Assembly: GCF_947489755.1 (NCBI RefSeq)
Contig: NZ_CANLFB010000035.1
Location: forward strand, 1 to 41,242
Direction: 5' to 3'
Source of the DNA: an uncultured Psychromonas sp.
GTDB taxonomy: Bacteria; Pseudomonadota; Gammaproteobacteria; Enterobacterales; Psychromonadaceae
Length of the DNA: 41,242 nucleotides
Made by a program: the position numbers and the translations under genes. Shown here in pieces: positions 29,657 to 40,403 of this stretch (position 1 is its first letter; each line of letters starts with the position of its first letter). The notes beneath the pieces are model-generated. The model had not been told where the DNA came from. It did not search any database and was given only the letters and a program-made list of their open reading frames with translations.

Positions 29657-30244
29657 CTACTCACTTAATATTTCGATTAAGCCGGTCATAGCGACTTTAA
29701 CGGTTACTGAATGTTCTGCATCACCAACATTTGAAAATTGATAACTGAATGGGGTTACTTCACCACTAGACATAACATAAACGCTAGGCTGAATACTACT
29801 CTCCTGCTCTTCTCCAATATTCACTGTATAGGATTCATCAATAAAGGAGTCATCGTTAACTGCATTTTGCGCTGCTTCAAGTTCACCCCAAACACTGCCC
29901 GCTAAGTTATATTCAGCAATCACAGTATCAGGGAGTATTACATCGGCTTCTATGCGTGAATTAACCAGAGGCAGCCATTGTTTTTTATTAACGTCATACG
30001 AGGCAAATGTATAACCTTGCTCATTAAACTGTATACCGAATTCGGTATTTAATATTAGCGCTTGATCTTGAGCAAGTTGCAATAAAGTACTAAAACGTTG
30101 CGCATGCCATTGACTACCTTCAGTAGTACTACCAGAGCTTGGTAACGTCATGACAACGCCAACAGAAATCATCCCCATTAAAAGCATAACCAGCATGATT
30201 TCTAATAGAGTAAACCCTCGGGCTTTACGCATCGTAATTAACAT
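29657..30244 (-). CDS. gspH: Type II secretion minor pseudopilin H
   Basis: The 195-aa prepilin-like protein has leader MLITMRKARG, cleavage before Phe11 and conserved Glu15 (mature Glu5) in FTLLEIMLVM. A beta-rich globular domain follows. An alternative start at the internal Met5 is possible. GspH links the GspIJK tip to the GspG fibre. It lies 32 bp after gspG and 5 bp before gspI. Confidence 0.94.
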   Translation of the reverse strand: MLITMRKARGFTLLEIMLVMLLMGMISVGVVMTLPSSGSTTEGSQWHAQRFSTLLQLAQDQALILNTEFGIQFNEQGYTFASYDVNKKQWLPLVNSRIEADVILPDTVIAEYNLAGSVWGELEAAQNAVNDDSFIDESYTVNIGEEQESSIQPSVYVMSSGEVTPFSYQFSNVGDAEHSVTVKVAMTGLIEILSE

Positions 30245-30276
30245 TAATTCGTTATCAACATTAATAGTATAAATAA

Positions 30277-30717
30277 CTATTTGTCATTTAAGTTCCAGTT
30301 ACCAATATCATCATCAGTCCCTTCTTCACCATCTAGACCAACAGAAAGAATATCAATTTTGCCTTTTTCACCCGGGCTATTTAACACGTAATCATTTCCC
30401 CAAGGGTCTTGTGGAAGACGCTTAATGTAACCATCTTCACGGTAGTTACGCGGTGATGGAGTAGAACTTGGTTCTTCGACTAGTGCTTCTAAACCTTGGT
30501 CAGTGGTTGGATAAACACTGTTATCTAATCTATACATATCTAATGCATTTTCTAGTGCCACGACATCTGATTTTACCTTTTGGATATCAGCTTTGTCTTT
30601 ATTGCCTATTAAGTTAGGTACAACCATTGCCGCTAATACACCTAAGATTACGATAACAACCATGATTTCTAATAAGGTAAAACCTTTCTGCTGAGTCGTT
30701 GATTTTGAATTGATCAC
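30277..30717 (-). CDS. gspG: Type II secretion major pseudopilin G
   Basis: The 146-aa protein is the main subunit of the pseudopilus. Leader peptide MINSKSTTQQKG is cut before Phe13; Glu17 is the mature Glu5 and the hydrophobic helix is strongly conserved. The C-terminal DGEEGTDDDIGNW loop is the calcium-binding site of major pseudopilins. Length and the YPTTDQGLEAL segment are typical of the family. It lies 40 bp after gspF. Confidence 0.97.
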   Translation of the reverse strand: MINSKSTTQQKGFTLLEIMVVIVILGVLAAMVVPNLIGNKDKADIQKVKSDVVALENALDMYRLDNSVYPTTDQGLEALVEEPSSTPSPRNYREDGYIKRLPQDPWGNDYVLNSPGEKGKIDILSVGLDGEEGTDDDIGNWNLNDK

Positions 30718-30757
30718 TCTTTAATCCTTTTTTATTATATGAAAACGAATGGTTCAG

Positions 30758-31972
30758 CTAACCTGATACCATATTATTAAGCGCCAAAATTGGCTGTAAA
30801 ATAGCAGCGACAATAAACAAAACAACACAGGCCATCGAAATAACCAGTGCAGGTTCAAATAAGCCCAAGGCTAATGTTACTTGTGCTGAAAACTGTTTGT
30901 CTTGATTATCCGCAGATCGTTCCAACATATTACCTAATTCACCACTACGCTCACCACTCATGATCATATGTAACATCATAGGTGGAAATAGTTTAGTACT
31001 TTCTAATGCTCGGCCTAAACTTGTCCCTTCACGAACACGTTCAGCGGCCTCACCTACTTTTAAACGGATGTATTGATTACTTAACACATCACCTGCAATA
31101 CTCATGGCGTCCAATAATGGGACAGCACTACTGTTTAAAATACTCAATGTTCTTGCAAAACGCGCTGTATTTAGCTCATTAGCAACTTTACCTACGATAG
31201 GTACAGTTAATAAATAGCGATCAAAACGTAATTGATTTTTTGCTTTTTTAAGGTGCTGTTTAAACAGAAAAAAAGCAATAATACATAATCCAACAAAATA
31301 TAAGCCGTAAGCACTTACCGCATCACTCGCCGCAATTAAAAAAGTCGTAGAGCCTGGTAGGTCAGCACCCATATGTTGAAACTGTCCGACGACTTGCGGT
31401 ACAACAGAAGTTAATAAGATCGCAACAACTGAAATAGCAACAAGCGTTAAAACGATCGGATAAATTAAGGCCTGCATCATTTTACTTTTCATTTCTTGGC
31501 GTTGCTCTGCGTAATCAGCGAGGCGATCCAATACTTTTTCTAAGTGTCCTGATTTTTCACCAGCAGCCACCATCGCACAAAATAGGTTATCAAAAATCAT
31601 TGGATAACTACGCATACTATCTGCGAGGCTATGCCCTTCAATCACACCACCACGAACGGATGAGATCATATCTTTTATCTTTGGCTTATCGCATTGATCT
31701 GCAACGGCTTGTAACGATTCTTCAATGGGAATAGACGAAGCAACTAACGTAGATAGTTGACGAGTAATTAAAGCAAGATCGGCCGTTTTTATTTTACTTT
31801 GAAGGAGACCATTACCTGCTTTTTTACGCTTAACGGAAATAGCTTCTACTTCTAACGGCGTCATTCCTGCGTTACGTAATTGTTGACGTAACATACGGGC
31901 AGAGTCAGCCTCTTGAGTCCCTTTTTTTTGTTTACCTTTTGCGTCTAGCGCTTTATAAGAAAAAGTAGCCAC
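30758..31972 (-). CDS. gspF: Type II secretion platform protein F
   Basis: The 404-aa polytopic inner-membrane protein has two cytoplasmic GspF/PilC repeats (about 65-165 and 270-365) and three membrane segments (about 169-191, 222-237 and 370-397). The repeat signatures, such as SMRSYPMIFDNLFCAMVAAG and the related LFPPMMLHMIMSGERSG, are clear. It connects the GspE ATPase to pseudopilin assembly. The gene follows gspE by one base. Confidence 0.97.
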   Translation of the reverse strand: MATFSYKALDAKGKQKKGTQEADSARMLRQQLRNAGMTPLEVEAISVKRKKAGNGLLQSKIKTADLALITRQLSTLVASSIPIEESLQAVADQCDKPKIKDMISSVRGGVIEGHSLADSMRSYPMIFDNLFCAMVAAGEKSGHLEKVLDRLADYAEQRQEMKSKMMQALIYPIVLTLVAISVVAILLTSVVPQVVGQFQHMGADLPGSTTFLIAASDAVSAYGLYFVGLCIIAFFLFKQHLKKAKNQLRFDRYLLTVPIVGKVANELNTARFARTLSILNSSAVPLLDAMSIAGDVLSNQYIRLKVGEAAERVREGTSLGRALESTKLFPPMMLHMIMSGERSGELGNMLERSADNQDKQFSAQVTLALGLFEPALVISMACVVLFIVAAILQPILALNNMVSG

Positions 31973-31973
31973 A

Positions 31974-33494
31974 CTAATCCTCTCTAGTTACACGTAAAAT
32001 TTCTTCTAACGTAGTCAAACCAGATAATACTTTCTGTAATCCATCATCACGGATACTCTGAGAAGTTTTACGTATTTCGCGTTCAATGGCTTGTTCACCA
32101 GCACCGGTATGAATTAATTCACGTACGACTTCGTTGACAACTAATAGCTCATGAATACCTGTACGCCCTCTGTATCCTGTATGATTACAATTATTACAAC
32201 CTGTTGGACGATAAATAATCGCTTCTTCATTATCTGCTTTGCCTAAAATGACTTTTTCAGAAACGCTTGCAGGATGAGGAGCTTTACATTTAGGACACAA
32301 ACGTCGTACTAAACGTTGTGCCAATACACCAAGAATACTAGAAGATAAAAGAAAAGGTTCAACGCCCATATCACGTAAACGTGTGACAGCACCGACAGCA
32401 GAATTGGTATGTAATGTAGATAATACTAAATGCCCTGTTAAACTGGCTTGTACTGATATTTCTGCCGTTTCAAGGTCTCGAATTTCACCAATCATAACTA
32501 CATCAGGATCTTGACGTAAAATAGCACGTAAGCCACGCGCAAAAGTCATATCTACTTTAGTATTAACTTGTGTTTGACCAATACCATCAATCGAATACTC
32601 AATAGGATCTTCAACAGTTAAAATATTTCTGTCTCTAGAATTAATTTCTAATAATCCCGCATAGAGGGTGGTACTTTTACCTGAACCAGTAGGGCCAGTT
32701 ACTAAAATAATACCGTGTGGCTTATGTATTAAGTTTTGTAATAAAACATGATTTTGCTTAGTCATGCCAAGCGTTGATAAATCTAATTTAACAGCGTTTT
32801 TATCTAATAAACGTAATACAACACGTTCACCATGGCTGGCAGGCATAGTCGATACACGCACATCCACCGCACGGCCACCAATCCTTAATGAAATACGTCC
32901 ATCTTGTGGAATGCGTTTTTCAGCAATATCTAACTTCGCCATTACTTTTATACGTGAGACTAATAATGAGGCTAATTTACGTTGTGGTTTTAATATTTCA
33001 CGTAATACACCATCGATACGAAAGCGAATAATTAATGTTTGTTCAAAAGTTTCAATATGGATATCTGATGCTTCTTCTTTAATGGCTTCGCCTAACATCG
33101 CGTTGATCAACTTAATGATCGGCGCGTCATCTTCAGCCTCTAATAAGTCATCATCACTTGGTAACTCTTCCGCTAAAGTAAAAAAGTCATCAGCACCCAA
33201 ATCTTGCATTAATTGTTGTGCTTCTAATGATGATGATTGATAAGCACGAGCAACGAGTCGGTCGAAGGTTTCATCATCAACTTGTTGAGTAGAAAAAGAG
33301 TGTCCAATAACACGTCGAGTCTCTACTAATAAATCAACAGTAGGCACTTGCTTAAAACATAGTGCACTACTTTTTCCATCATGCGACATAACGAGTTCAT
33401 GTTTTTTAGAAAAAGCAAAAGGCAGTTGCCCCGAAGGCGTAAATTCAACCACCTCCGGATCAACAATTGCTTCAACCTCATTTAAATCGCTCAT
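31974..33494 (-). CDS. gspE: Type II secretion ATPase E
   Basis: The 506-aa cytoplasmic hexameric ATPase powers pseudopilus assembly. Walker [11 protein letters not shown] lies at about residues 265-274, with acidic Asp-box and Walker B segments ([15 protein letters not shown]) following. A C-terminal zinc-binding pair of CxxC motifs (CPKC and CNNC, near 398-435) is typical of GspE. The N-terminal domain binds GspL. The start overlaps gspD by four bases, so the two are likely coupled. Confidence 0.98.
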   Translation of the reverse strand: MSDLNEVEAIVDPEVVEFTPSGQLPFAFSKKHELVMSHDGKSSALCFKQVPTVDLLVETRRVIGHSFSTQQVDDETFDRLVARAYQSSSLEAQQLMQDLGADDFFTLAEELPSDDDLLEAEDDAPIIKLINAMLGEAIKEEASDIHIETFEQTLIIRFRIDGVLREILKPQRKLASLLVSRIKVMAKLDIAEKRIPQDGRISLRIGGRAVDVRVSTMPASHGERVVLRLLDKNAVKLDLSTLGMTKQNHVLLQNLIHKPHGIILVTGPTGSGKSTTLYAGLLEINSRDRNILTVEDPIEYSIDGIGQTQVNTKVDMTFARGLRAILRQDPDVVMIGEIRDLETAEISVQASLTGHLVLSTLHTNSAVGAVTRLRDMGVEPFLLSSSILGVLAQRLVRRLCPKCKAPHPASVSEKVILGKADNEEAIIYRPTGCNNCNHTGYRGRTGIHELLVVNEVVRELIHTGAGEQAIEREIRKTSQSIRDDGLQKVLSGLTTLEEILRVTRED

Positions 33495-35524
33495 ATAGCT
33501 AGATCCGCTTCTTTAGTCGTGACCTTCTGTTTATTTAAACGATTTACTTCTTCATCAGAAAAGACCTCAGGGTGACTCATAAAAGTATCTGGATCTATTT
33601 CAACTGATTGTCCCCACTCTGGTAAAAGAGGCATATTACTGTCAGGCATTAACGCAAGACCTTTTTCATCTTCACCAAGTTGAACGTCACGCATTAAGCT
33701 ATATTTACGTTTACTTAACTCTCTCATTGTTTGGTCATCACGAATAATCGTTGCACGTAAGAAGATCATTAAGTTACGTTTTTCAGTACTACTTTTAGTT
33801 GAACGGAATAACCAACCAATATAAGGAATATCGCCTAAGATAGGTACTTTATCAACGGACTCATTAACTTCTTCATCGATTAATCCACCAATAACAATGG
33901 TTTCACCCGATTTCGCTAATACTGTTGTTTTAACTGAACGCGTCGCAAAAACGACATCCACAGAAGTTTGCCCTTGTATGCTCGATACTTCCTGCTCAAT
34001 GACCATCTGCACTGAGTCACCTTCGTTGATCTGCGGCGTAACTTTTAACTTAATACCTACTTCTTTACGTTCAATCGTTTGGAATGGATTGTCATTCGTT
34101 GAGCTAGATGTTGAGCCGGTTAATACAGGCACTTCATCACCAACAATAAAACTAGCCTCTTGGTTATCAAGGGTTGTTAAACTTGGCGTTGCAAGAATAT
34201 TTGATGTACTGGTACTGCTTAAGGCTTGTAAGATCATTGCCCAATCGCTACCAACATATCCAGCAATACCACCTGAAATTGAGGAAATAGTTGATGCTAA
34301 GTCTTCATAGTCATCGGAGTCATTATCGATGGCATAAACACCAGCCGCTAAGTCGCCAATAGAAGCACCATTATCGTTAAACTGAGTTCCAAGACCCGAT
34401 GTAGAAGCCCATTGCACACTTAAATTAACACCATCACCTTCAGACACTTCAACGATAATAGCTTCAACTAATACCTGTGCTCGACGAATATCAAGCTGAT
34501 GAATAATGCTACTCAATGAAGACATCAATGCAGGTTGTGCAGAGATAATAATTGAATTAGTGGCCTCATGAGCTTGAATATTTACATTCGCGTCCTTATT
34601 TGCAGAACCAGATGACTTACCAGAAGCTTCTTCAAGACCTTGGCTAACACCACTTAACACTTGAACAACTTCTTTAGCATTAGCATATTTAAGGTAAAAA
34701 ACGCGTGTATTACCATTATTTTTTAATTCATTATCTAACGATTTAACCAACTTAATCACACGTGCTCGAGTGTTAGGCTCACCACTGATAATGACTGAAT
34801 TGGTTCTTTCATCCGCCACTAAACGAGGCTTAAGGACACTAGTAGAACTGTTTTTTGAACTGGTAGAGGTTTGTTGGATAGAGTTGATCATATTTACCAT
34901 ATCTAACGCACTAGCAAATTTTAATTTAACAATATCAACTTCTTGGTCACCAGCTCTATCCACTCGTTGAATAATTTTTACTAATCGATTAACCACGGCA
35001 GCACGCCCAGTAATCATAATGACATTTGAGGGATCGTAATGCACAACATTACCACCACCAGCACTATCGTTAAGTTGGCGTAATAAAGGCGCTAATTCTC
35101 TTACTGATACATTGATAACGGGTACAACACGGGTGACCATTTCATCACCTTTGTATTGGTTTCCATCATCAATAACAGGTATCGCTGCTACCTTTGCATC
35201 TTTCGATTTGATGACTTTGAGTATGCCACTCTCCATTTCAACAACAGCAAACCCATAGACTTCTAATACATTTAAAAAGAACTGGTAATATTGCTTTTCA
35301 TTGAGGAGATCATAACTACGTACATTAATTTTTCCTCGTACCGCAGGATCTAATACAATCGTTTTTTGTAGATTTTTGCCTACAATATTAATAAATTCGT
35401 TAAGGTCGGCATTTTTAAAGCTCGCTGAGAATTCAGCAGCTTGCACTAGAGTGGACTGTGCAAACAAAATAAAAACACTGGCCCCTATTAGTCTGACCAG
35501 TTTTTTCTTAATCCCTAAAATCAT
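33491..35524 (-). CDS. gspD: Type II secretion secretin D
   Basis: The 677-aa outer-membrane channel subunit starts with a Sec signal peptide ending near Ala30 (VQAAEF). An N0 domain (about 31-110) and three N1-N3 ring domains (to about 370) precede the secretin barrel (about 400-600), which has the conserved [14 protein letters not shown] gate and lip signature. A serine-rich loop in N3 (KSSGSANKD) is typical. Residues after 600 would form the S domain for a pilotin, but no pilotin gene is in the window. It is separated from gspC by 134 bp. Confidence 0.97.
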   Translation of the reverse strand: MILGIKKKLVRLIGASVFILFAQSTLVQAAEFSASFKNADLNEFINIVGKNLQKTIVLDPAVRGKINVRSYDLLNEKQYYQFFLNVLEVYGFAVVEMESGILKVIKSKDAKVAAIPVIDDGNQYKGDEMVTRVVPVINVSVRELAPLLRQLNDSAGGGNVVHYDPSNVIMITGRAAVVNRLVKIIQRVDRAGDQEVDIVKLKFASALDMVNMINSIQQTSTSSKNSSTSVLKPRLVADERTNSVIISGEPNTRARVIKLVKSLDNELKNNGNTRVFYLKYANAKEVVQVLSGVSQGLEEASGKSSGSANKDANVNIQAHEATNSIIISAQPALMSSLSSIIHQLDIRRAQVLVEAIIVEVSEGDGVNLSVQWASTSGLGTQFNDNGASIGDLAAGVYAIDNDSDDYEDLASTISSISGGIAGYVGSDWAMILQALSSTSTSNILATPSLTTLDNQEASFIVGDEVPVLTGSTSSSTNDNPFQTIERKEVGIKLKVTPQINEGDSVQMVIEQEVSSIQGQTSVDVVFATRSVKTTVLAKSGETIVIGGLIDEEVNESVDKVPILGDIPYIGWLFRSTKSSTEKRNLMIFLRATIIRDDQTMRELSKRKYSLMRDVQLGEDEKGLALMPDSNMPLLPEWGQSVEIDPDTFMSHPEVFSDEEVNRLNKQKVTTKEADLAI

Positions 35525-35596
35525 TACACCAACCTCATTTTTACATGTTTCTGTCTATAGTCATTAGTTAATACACGACTGTTATTAGTAGCTTAG

Positions 35597-35643
35597 TTGT
35601 CTAAACTTATTTTTATTTTTATTATTGTCTAAACTTATTTTTA
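35597..35643. repeat. 19-bp direct repeat in the gspC-gspD spacer
   Basis: TTGTCTAAACTTATTTTTA is present twice, at 35597-35615 and 35625-35643, with a 28-bp period. It lies within the 134-bp gap that splits gspC from gspD. Confidence 0.9.
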
Positions 35644-35658
35644 CAATGGCTTTTATTA

Positions 35659-36531
35659 CTATGGAATACTAATAAATAACTCATTCAACTCACCATCACG
35701 ATCAACTGTTAAGCTCATTTCAGTCATAGTAGGGAACTCCTTCATTAATCCCAATGCTTCACTTATATCAGTTAAATCAACACCATTTAATTCAACAACT
35801 AAATCATCAGGCTGCAGTCCAGCGTCTTCAAATAATTCAGGTTTTTTCCCTGGGTTCACTCTATAACCTTTAATTTGATTACCATCTCGCACTGGGGAGA
35901 TACTTATATAATCGAGTAATTTGTCTGGGTTTTCTACTAATGAGTCTCTATCAAGATCTATTTCTTTTGTCTTTTTTGTTCGACCTCTACGCTTTTTAGG
36001 CGCAGCATTAACTTCTTGCCCTTTTTCGATGGTATCCATTCTTTTATTAGCTTGCTCTAACCCGTCCAATATTAAGGTTTGCTTTTCACCATTAACACTA
36101 ATGATGATTCGATCACTGTAAATTTCAGTAACAATGGCATCAGTACCTGAAATTTCAGAATCAATAAAATAACTATCTTGTACTCTTTTATACTCAATAA
36201 TAACACTTGAAAATTGTGGTTCAGATGATGCGACAATACCCACTAAAGTAAGCTTCAGACGTGTTTTAGGGGCTTCAGTTAGACTTTCTTTATTAATAAC
36301 TTTATTACCTTCACCTTTATATTGTCCAAATAATGCTTGTTCTTGTAATTTTTTAGTATTTAACGCAACGGTTTTATTTTCTGTTTTTTGAGCCGTAGGA
36401 GTCCAATGATAAGGTGTTTCTTTAACTGGATATAAGGACCAAGTTAATACTCCTGATTGATAAGCGATTAACGCACATATCACTGCGAGTATTATTTTCG
36501 GTAGTAGGGAAATCATAACCTCTATTCTCAT
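35659..36531 (-). CDS. gspC: Type II secretion protein C
   Basis: The 290-aa bitopic inner-membrane protein couples the inner platform to the secretin. The membrane helix is at about 10-30, and the homology region that binds GspD N0 is near 85-165 (TRLKLTLVGIVASSEPQFSS). A basic KKRRGRTKKTK linker leads to a C-terminal PDZ domain (about 205-290, GLQPDDLVVELNGVDLTD). The start is uncertain: ATG at 36531 has a Shine-Dalgarno almost touching it, and a second ATG at 36516 is preceded by GAGG only two bases away. It is the first gene of the operon and divergent from hslR. Confidence 0.94.
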   Translation of the reverse strand: MRIEVMISLLPKIILAVICALIAYQSGVLTWSLYPVKETPYHWTPTAQKTENKTVALNTKKLQEQALFGQYKGEGNKVINKESLTEAPKTRLKLTLVGIVASSEPQFSSVIIEYKRVQDSYFIDSEISGTDAIVTEIYSDRIIISVNGEKQTLILDGLEQANKRMDTIEKGQEVNAAPKKRRGRTKKTKEIDLDRDSLVENPDKLLDYISISPVRDGNQIKGYRVNPGKKPELFEDAGLQPDDLVVELNGVDLTDISEALGLMKEFPTMTEMSLTVDRDGELNELFISIP

Positions 36532-36705
36532 CCTGTAACTAAATCATTAAATATCAATTCTTATTGCTGCCATACTAATGCTAACGAAGCTGTTTATAAA
36601 AAGATATCATAAGACAATTTCAGTTATGGGACTTAGGCTATAAGTTTAAGGGGCAGTTGTCGATAAAATAACAACTTTATAATCAATATTATGGCACATG
36701 TATAC

Positions 36706-36733
36706 CTTGATTTATCGCCTTTCGACCCCAACT
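36706..36733 (+). promoter_or_regulatory. Sigma-32-like heat-shock promoter of hslRO
   Basis: CTTGATT (36706-36712), a 13-bp spacer and CCCCAACT (36726-36733) match the sigma-32 consensus CTTGAAA-N13-CCCCATNT at 5 of 7 and 6 of 7 fixed positions. It points at hslR, whose ATG is about 87 bp downstream. Heat-shock control fits both genes. Confidence 0.6.
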
Positions 36734-36819
36734 ATACATAATCGGTTCATTATTTTGTTTTAGTTTAGTAAATAAGTGCTTGTTGCTATACTAAAATATA
36801 CTTTTCGAGTTAAAAAATT

Positions 36820-37224
36820 ATGACAACATCAACAGTCAGGTTAGACAAATGGTTATGGGCTGCTCGATTCTATAAAACACGAGGCTTAGCACGAGATATG
36901 GTGCAAGGCGGTAAAGTCCATTATAACGGTCAACGTTGTAAAGCGAGTAAAACCGTAGAACTTGGTGCTGTATTATCAATACGCCAAGGAGAACTTTTAT
37001 TTGAAGTAACTGTAGAAGCAATTTCTGAGCAACGTAGAGGGGCTCCAATTGCACAAACGTTATATCAGGAAACAGAAAAAAGTGTCGTTAAACGAGAACA
37101 ACACCAATTGCTTCGTAAACTAAGTTTACAAAATGCACCACATCCTGACCGCAAGCCAAACAAAAAAGAACGCCGTGAGTTAATACACGCAAAAACACAA
37201 CGTAACACAGCGAATTTTGATTAA
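36820..37224 (+). CDS. hslR: Ribosome-associated heat shock protein Hsp15
   Basis: The 134-aa RNA-binding protein has an S4 domain at its N-terminus (about 6-70, VRLDKWLWAARFYKTR) and a basic, Lys/Arg-rich tail. Hsp15 binds free 50S subunits carrying a nascent chain after stalling and helps recycle them. The gene lies 29 bp before hslO, the same pair as in E. coli. A sigma-32-like promoter lies upstream. Confidence 0.95.
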   Translation: MTTSTVRLDKWLWAARFYKTRGLARDMVQGGKVHYNGQRCKASKTVELGAVLSIRQGELLFEVTVEAISEQRRGAPIAQTLYQETEKSVVKREQHQLLRKLSLQNAPHPDRKPNKKERRELIHAKTQRNTANFD

Positions 37225-37253
37225 CAGCTGCAGAATATATATTGAGAGAAATT

Positions 37254-38114
37254 ATGACAGACCAACTACAACGTTTCCTATTTGATGACTTTGAAATTCG
37301 CGGTGAAATTGCACAAGCACATAGTGCATTTGAGCAATGTATCGATAACCATAATTATCCTAAAGAGATTGCCAATACTATTGGAGAGCTATTAATAGCC
37401 ACCAGTTTACTAACTGCAACGTTAAAATTTGAAGGTAAAATCACTGTACAAATTCAAGGTGATGGACCACTCAGCATGGCAGTCATTAATGCAAATCAAG
37501 ATTTAGAAGTGCGTGGTACAGCTCGCTACGAAGGCGATACGACGGGGTTATCGTTTTCACAATTAATTGGTAAAGGTAATCTTATGATTACTATCACGCC
37601 AGAGGATGGCGAACGCTACCAAGGAATAGTCGCATTAGAAAAAGATACGCTAGCAGCATGTTTAGAAGATTACTTTGTTCAATCAGAACAGCTCGCGACT
37701 AAAATTAGCCTATTTGCAGACAGCCAAGCAACACCTGTGCAGGCAGCTGGCCTATTAATTCAAACATTACCTGCTCACAGCGATACGCATGAAGAAGACT
37801 TCGCTCATGTATGTGCACTAGCGGGGACAATTAAAGCTGAAGAAATCTATACATTAAAGAATGATGAATTATTATTCCGCTTATACCATCAAGAGCAAGT
37901 TCGTCTATTTGAAATGCAACCGATTAGCTTCAAATGTGGTTGTTCAGAAGAACGTTGTTTATCGTCATTAGCATCACTTGATGAAACTGAAATTAAAGAA
38001 ATTTTAGAAGAACAAGAGAGTATTGATATGCGTTGTGAGTACTGTGCAACGACTTATTCATTCAAAGAGCAAGATCTTAAAATTTTATTTACTTCTACAG
38101 ACCTAAAACACTAA
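37254..38114 (+). CDS. hslO: Redox-activated chaperone Hsp33
   Basis: From the ATG at 37254 the protein has 286 aa; the frame can be read from a TTG at 37242, but GAGAGA just upstream fits the ATG. The C-terminal zinc switch is intact: Cys228-x-Cys230 in FKCGCSEE and Cys261-x2-Cys264 in RCEYC, in CxC-x30-CxxC spacing. Oxidation of these cysteines with heat unfolds the linker and switches on holdase activity. The core fold and ITVQIQGDGP segment match E. coli Hsp33. It follows hslR on one transcript. Confidence 0.96.
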   Translation: MTDQLQRFLFDDFEIRGEIAQAHSAFEQCIDNHNYPKEIANTIGELLIATSLLTATLKFEGKITVQIQGDGPLSMAVINANQDLEVRGTARYEGDTTGLSFSQLIGKGNLMITITPEDGERYQGIVALEKDTLAACLEDYFVQSEQLATKISLFADSQATPVQAAGLLIQTLPAHSDTHEEDFAHVCALAGTIKAEEIYTLKNDELLFRLYHQEQVRLFEMQPISFKCGCSEERCLSSLASLDETEIKEILEEQESIDMRCEYCATTYSFKEQDLKILFTSTDLKH

Positions 38115-38288
38115 TTATCATACAAAAGTGTGACCTCACAAAGTTGCCATAGATATCTTTCTGTGGCATCTATTTGAGCAAGAATTAGACCCAGATCCCA
38201 CTTCTTTTCCTACATTTCCCTTACTCTCCAAATTCTTACTTCACTTTTTTTTAATAGAAATATCACAAGTTATAAGGGGAAAAATAAC

Positions 38289-39908
38289 ATGGCTCAGACA
38301 GTATTATCAACAACACAACTGGAAAAGTACGGCATTACGGATATCTCTGAGATTATTTACAACCCTAGTTATGAAACCTTATTTACCGAAGAAACAGATC
38401 CCTCTTTAAGTGGTTATGAAAAAGGCATTATCACTGACAATGGAACTGTTGCCGTTGATACAGGTATTTTCACTGGTCGCTCGCCAAAAGATAAATACAT
38501 ATTAAGAGATGATACGACTCGCGATACTGTTTGGTGGAGCGATCAAGGTAAGAATGATAATAAAGCGATTGATCAATCAACATGGACAGCGCTAAAAACG
38601 GTAGTAACTGATCAACTTTCTAATAAAAGACTCTTTGTTGTTGACGCTTATTGTGGTGCTAATGCTAACTCACGTTTAAAAGTGCGTTTTATTATGGAAG
38701 TTGCTTGGCAAGCACACTTTGTAACGAATATGTTTATTCGCCCAACCGCGGAAGAGCTAGTCGATTTTGAACCAGACTTTGTTGTGATGAATGGCTCTAA
38801 AACAAATAATCCTAATTGGCAGCAACAAAAACTTAACTCAGAGAACTTTGTAGCCTTCAACTTAACTGAAAAAATACAAGTTATTGGTGGTACTTGGTAC
38901 GGTGGAGAAATGAAAAAAGGCTTATTCTCCGTCATGAATTACTTATTACCTCTCAATGGTATGGCTTCAATGCATTGTTCAGCGAATGTCGGAAAAGCGG
39001 GTGATACCGCTATTTTCTTTGGTTTATCTGGCACGGGCAAAACAACACTTTCAACAGATCCAAAACGTCAATTAATCGGTGATGATGAGCATGGTTGGGA
39101 TGATGATGGTGTATTTAACTTTGAAGGTGGATGTTATGCTAAAACAGTACGTTTAAGTGCTGAAGCTGAACCCGATATTTTTGGCGCAATTAGACGTAAT
39201 GCATTGTTAGAAAATGTAATGGTGAATGAGCAAGGTACAGTAGATTACGATGATGCTAGTAAAACTGAAAATGGGCGAGTTTCATACCCGATTGAGCATA
39301 TTGAAAATATCGTAAAACCTATTTCAAAAGGCGGTCATGCTCAAAAGGTCATCTTCTTAACGGCTGATGCCTTTGGCGTTTTACCGCCTGTATCTAAACT
39401 CACTAAAGCACAAACACAGTACCACTTCCTATCAGGTTTCACTGCTAAGTTAGCGGGTACAGAGCGAGGTATAACAGAACCAACCCCTACTTTCTCAGCG
39501 TGTTTTGGTGCTGCTTTTTTAAGCCTGCATCCAACACAATATGCAGAACAATTAGTTAAGCGTATGGAAGCTTGTGGTGCAGAAGCTTATCTCGTCAACA
39601 CAGGCTGGAATGGTTCTGGCAAGCGTATTTCCATTAAAGATACTCGCGGTATTATTGATGCTATTTTAGATGGTTCTATTGAAAAAGCAGAAACCAAAAC
39701 CATTCCATTATTTAACTTGGAAGTACCTACGGCATTACCTAATGTAAACAGTGCAATTTTAGATCCACGCGATACTTATGCAGATGCTGAAAAATGGAAT
39801 GTTAAAGCAGAAAAGCTAGGACATTTGTTCATTGAAAACTTTGCTCGTTATACTGACAAAGAAGAAGGTAAAGTATTAATTTCTGCAGGACCAATATTTA
39901 CAAGTTAA
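38289..39908 (+). CDS. pckA: ATP-dependent phosphoenolpyruvate carboxykinase
   Basis: The 539-aa enzyme decarboxylates and phosphorylates oxaloacetate to PEP, the entry step of gluconeogenesis and the reverse of the flux through Ppc encoded 24 kb away. The PEPCK signature holds the P-loop [11 protein letters not shown] at 245-255 with Lys251, the metal-binding [10 protein letters not shown] at about 264-273, and the substrate arginine segment [10 protein letters not shown] at 61-70. Length and sequence match bacterial ATP-type PckA. AAGGGG about 9 nt before the ATG gives a strong start. A clear terminator follows. Confidence 0.98.
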   Translation: MAQTVLSTTQLEKYGITDISEIIYNPSYETLFTEETDPSLSGYEKGIITDNGTVAVDTGIFTGRSPKDKYILRDDTTRDTVWWSDQGKNDNKAIDQSTWTALKTVVTDQLSNKRLFVVDAYCGANANSRLKVRFIMEVAWQAHFVTNMFIRPTAEELVDFEPDFVVMNGSKTNNPNWQQQKLNSENFVAFNLTEKIQVIGGTWYGGEMKKGLFSVMNYLLPLNGMASMHCSANVGKAGDTAIFFGLSGTGKTTLSTDPKRQLIGDDEHGWDDDGVFNFEGGCYAKTVRLSAEAEPDIFGAIRRNALLENVMVNEQGTVDYDDASKTENGRVSYPIEHIENIVKPISKGGHAQKVIFLTADAFGVLPPVSKLTKAQTQYHFLSGFTAKLAGTERGITEPTPTFSACFGAAFLSLHPTQYAEQLVKRMEACGAEAYLVNTGWNGSGKRISIKDTRGIIDAILDGSIEKAETKTIPLFNLEVPTALPNVNSAILDPRDTYADAEKWNVKAEKLGHLFIENFARYTDKEEGKVLISAGPIFTS

Positions 39909-39937
39909 TAAATACTTCATTATTAACAAAGCAACAC

Positions 39938-39989
39938 GCCCATATTCACTATTTAATGTAATGTTAAATCCGTGAAGATGGGCTTTTTT
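39938..39989 (+). terminator. Rho-independent terminator of pckA
   Basis: A 12-bp stem with one mismatch (39938-39949 and 39972-39983) encloses a smaller ATTTAA/TTAAAT helix and is followed by six Ts (39984-39989). Confidence 0.88.
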
Positions 39990-40403
39990 ATTTCAGTATT
40001 TTATTTTTCACCATCAAATAACCCACTATTCCCATTCAAGGTACAAAACTCAGCAAGTAGTGAAGTGAACAGATTCTAAGCAGAAAACGGCAGATCTAAC
40101 GGGTTAAATCGACGTTTTCTAACAATGAGTTAGCTTCACAGTTTGACCTCAGGGTAGTTAGCTTAAAAACCAACTCTGCACGAAGGGCAGGCCATTGTCA
40201 TCATGTTGCACCTTGCCTTGGAGTCAAAGCTAACCACTGAACAAATCACCTTAAATGGTAACGGGTCTATATAGCTATTCAGGAGAGTTTGAACTTAGGT
40301 TAATAAGATTTGTCTATTTTTTTCAGAAAAAGGATTTAAATATAATTGCTTATTTCTAACTGAGAACATTTAGATAATCAACGACCCTATAGGAAATAAT
40401 AAA
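39990..40403. other. Non-coding spacer with a repeat-rich block of distinct composition
   Basis: No intact gene is seen. Between about 40040 and 40280 the sequence is visibly less AT-rich than other spacers. It contains GTTAGCTT twice (40129-40136 and 40157-40164) with an inverted copy AAGCTAAC (40227-40234), and an AGAAAACG/CGTTTTCT pair (40082-40089 and 40113-40120). Short conceptual translations look protein-like but have stops. It may be a decayed mobile-element fragment. The last 30 bp hold a Shine-Dalgarno (AGGAAA) for the next gene. Confidence 0.4.

Noticed and set aside
38129-38140. TGTGA-CC-TCACA palindrome upstream of pckA as a CRP site
   Set aside because: The half-sites are separated by 2 bp instead of the required 6, so CRP could not bind in the usual way.
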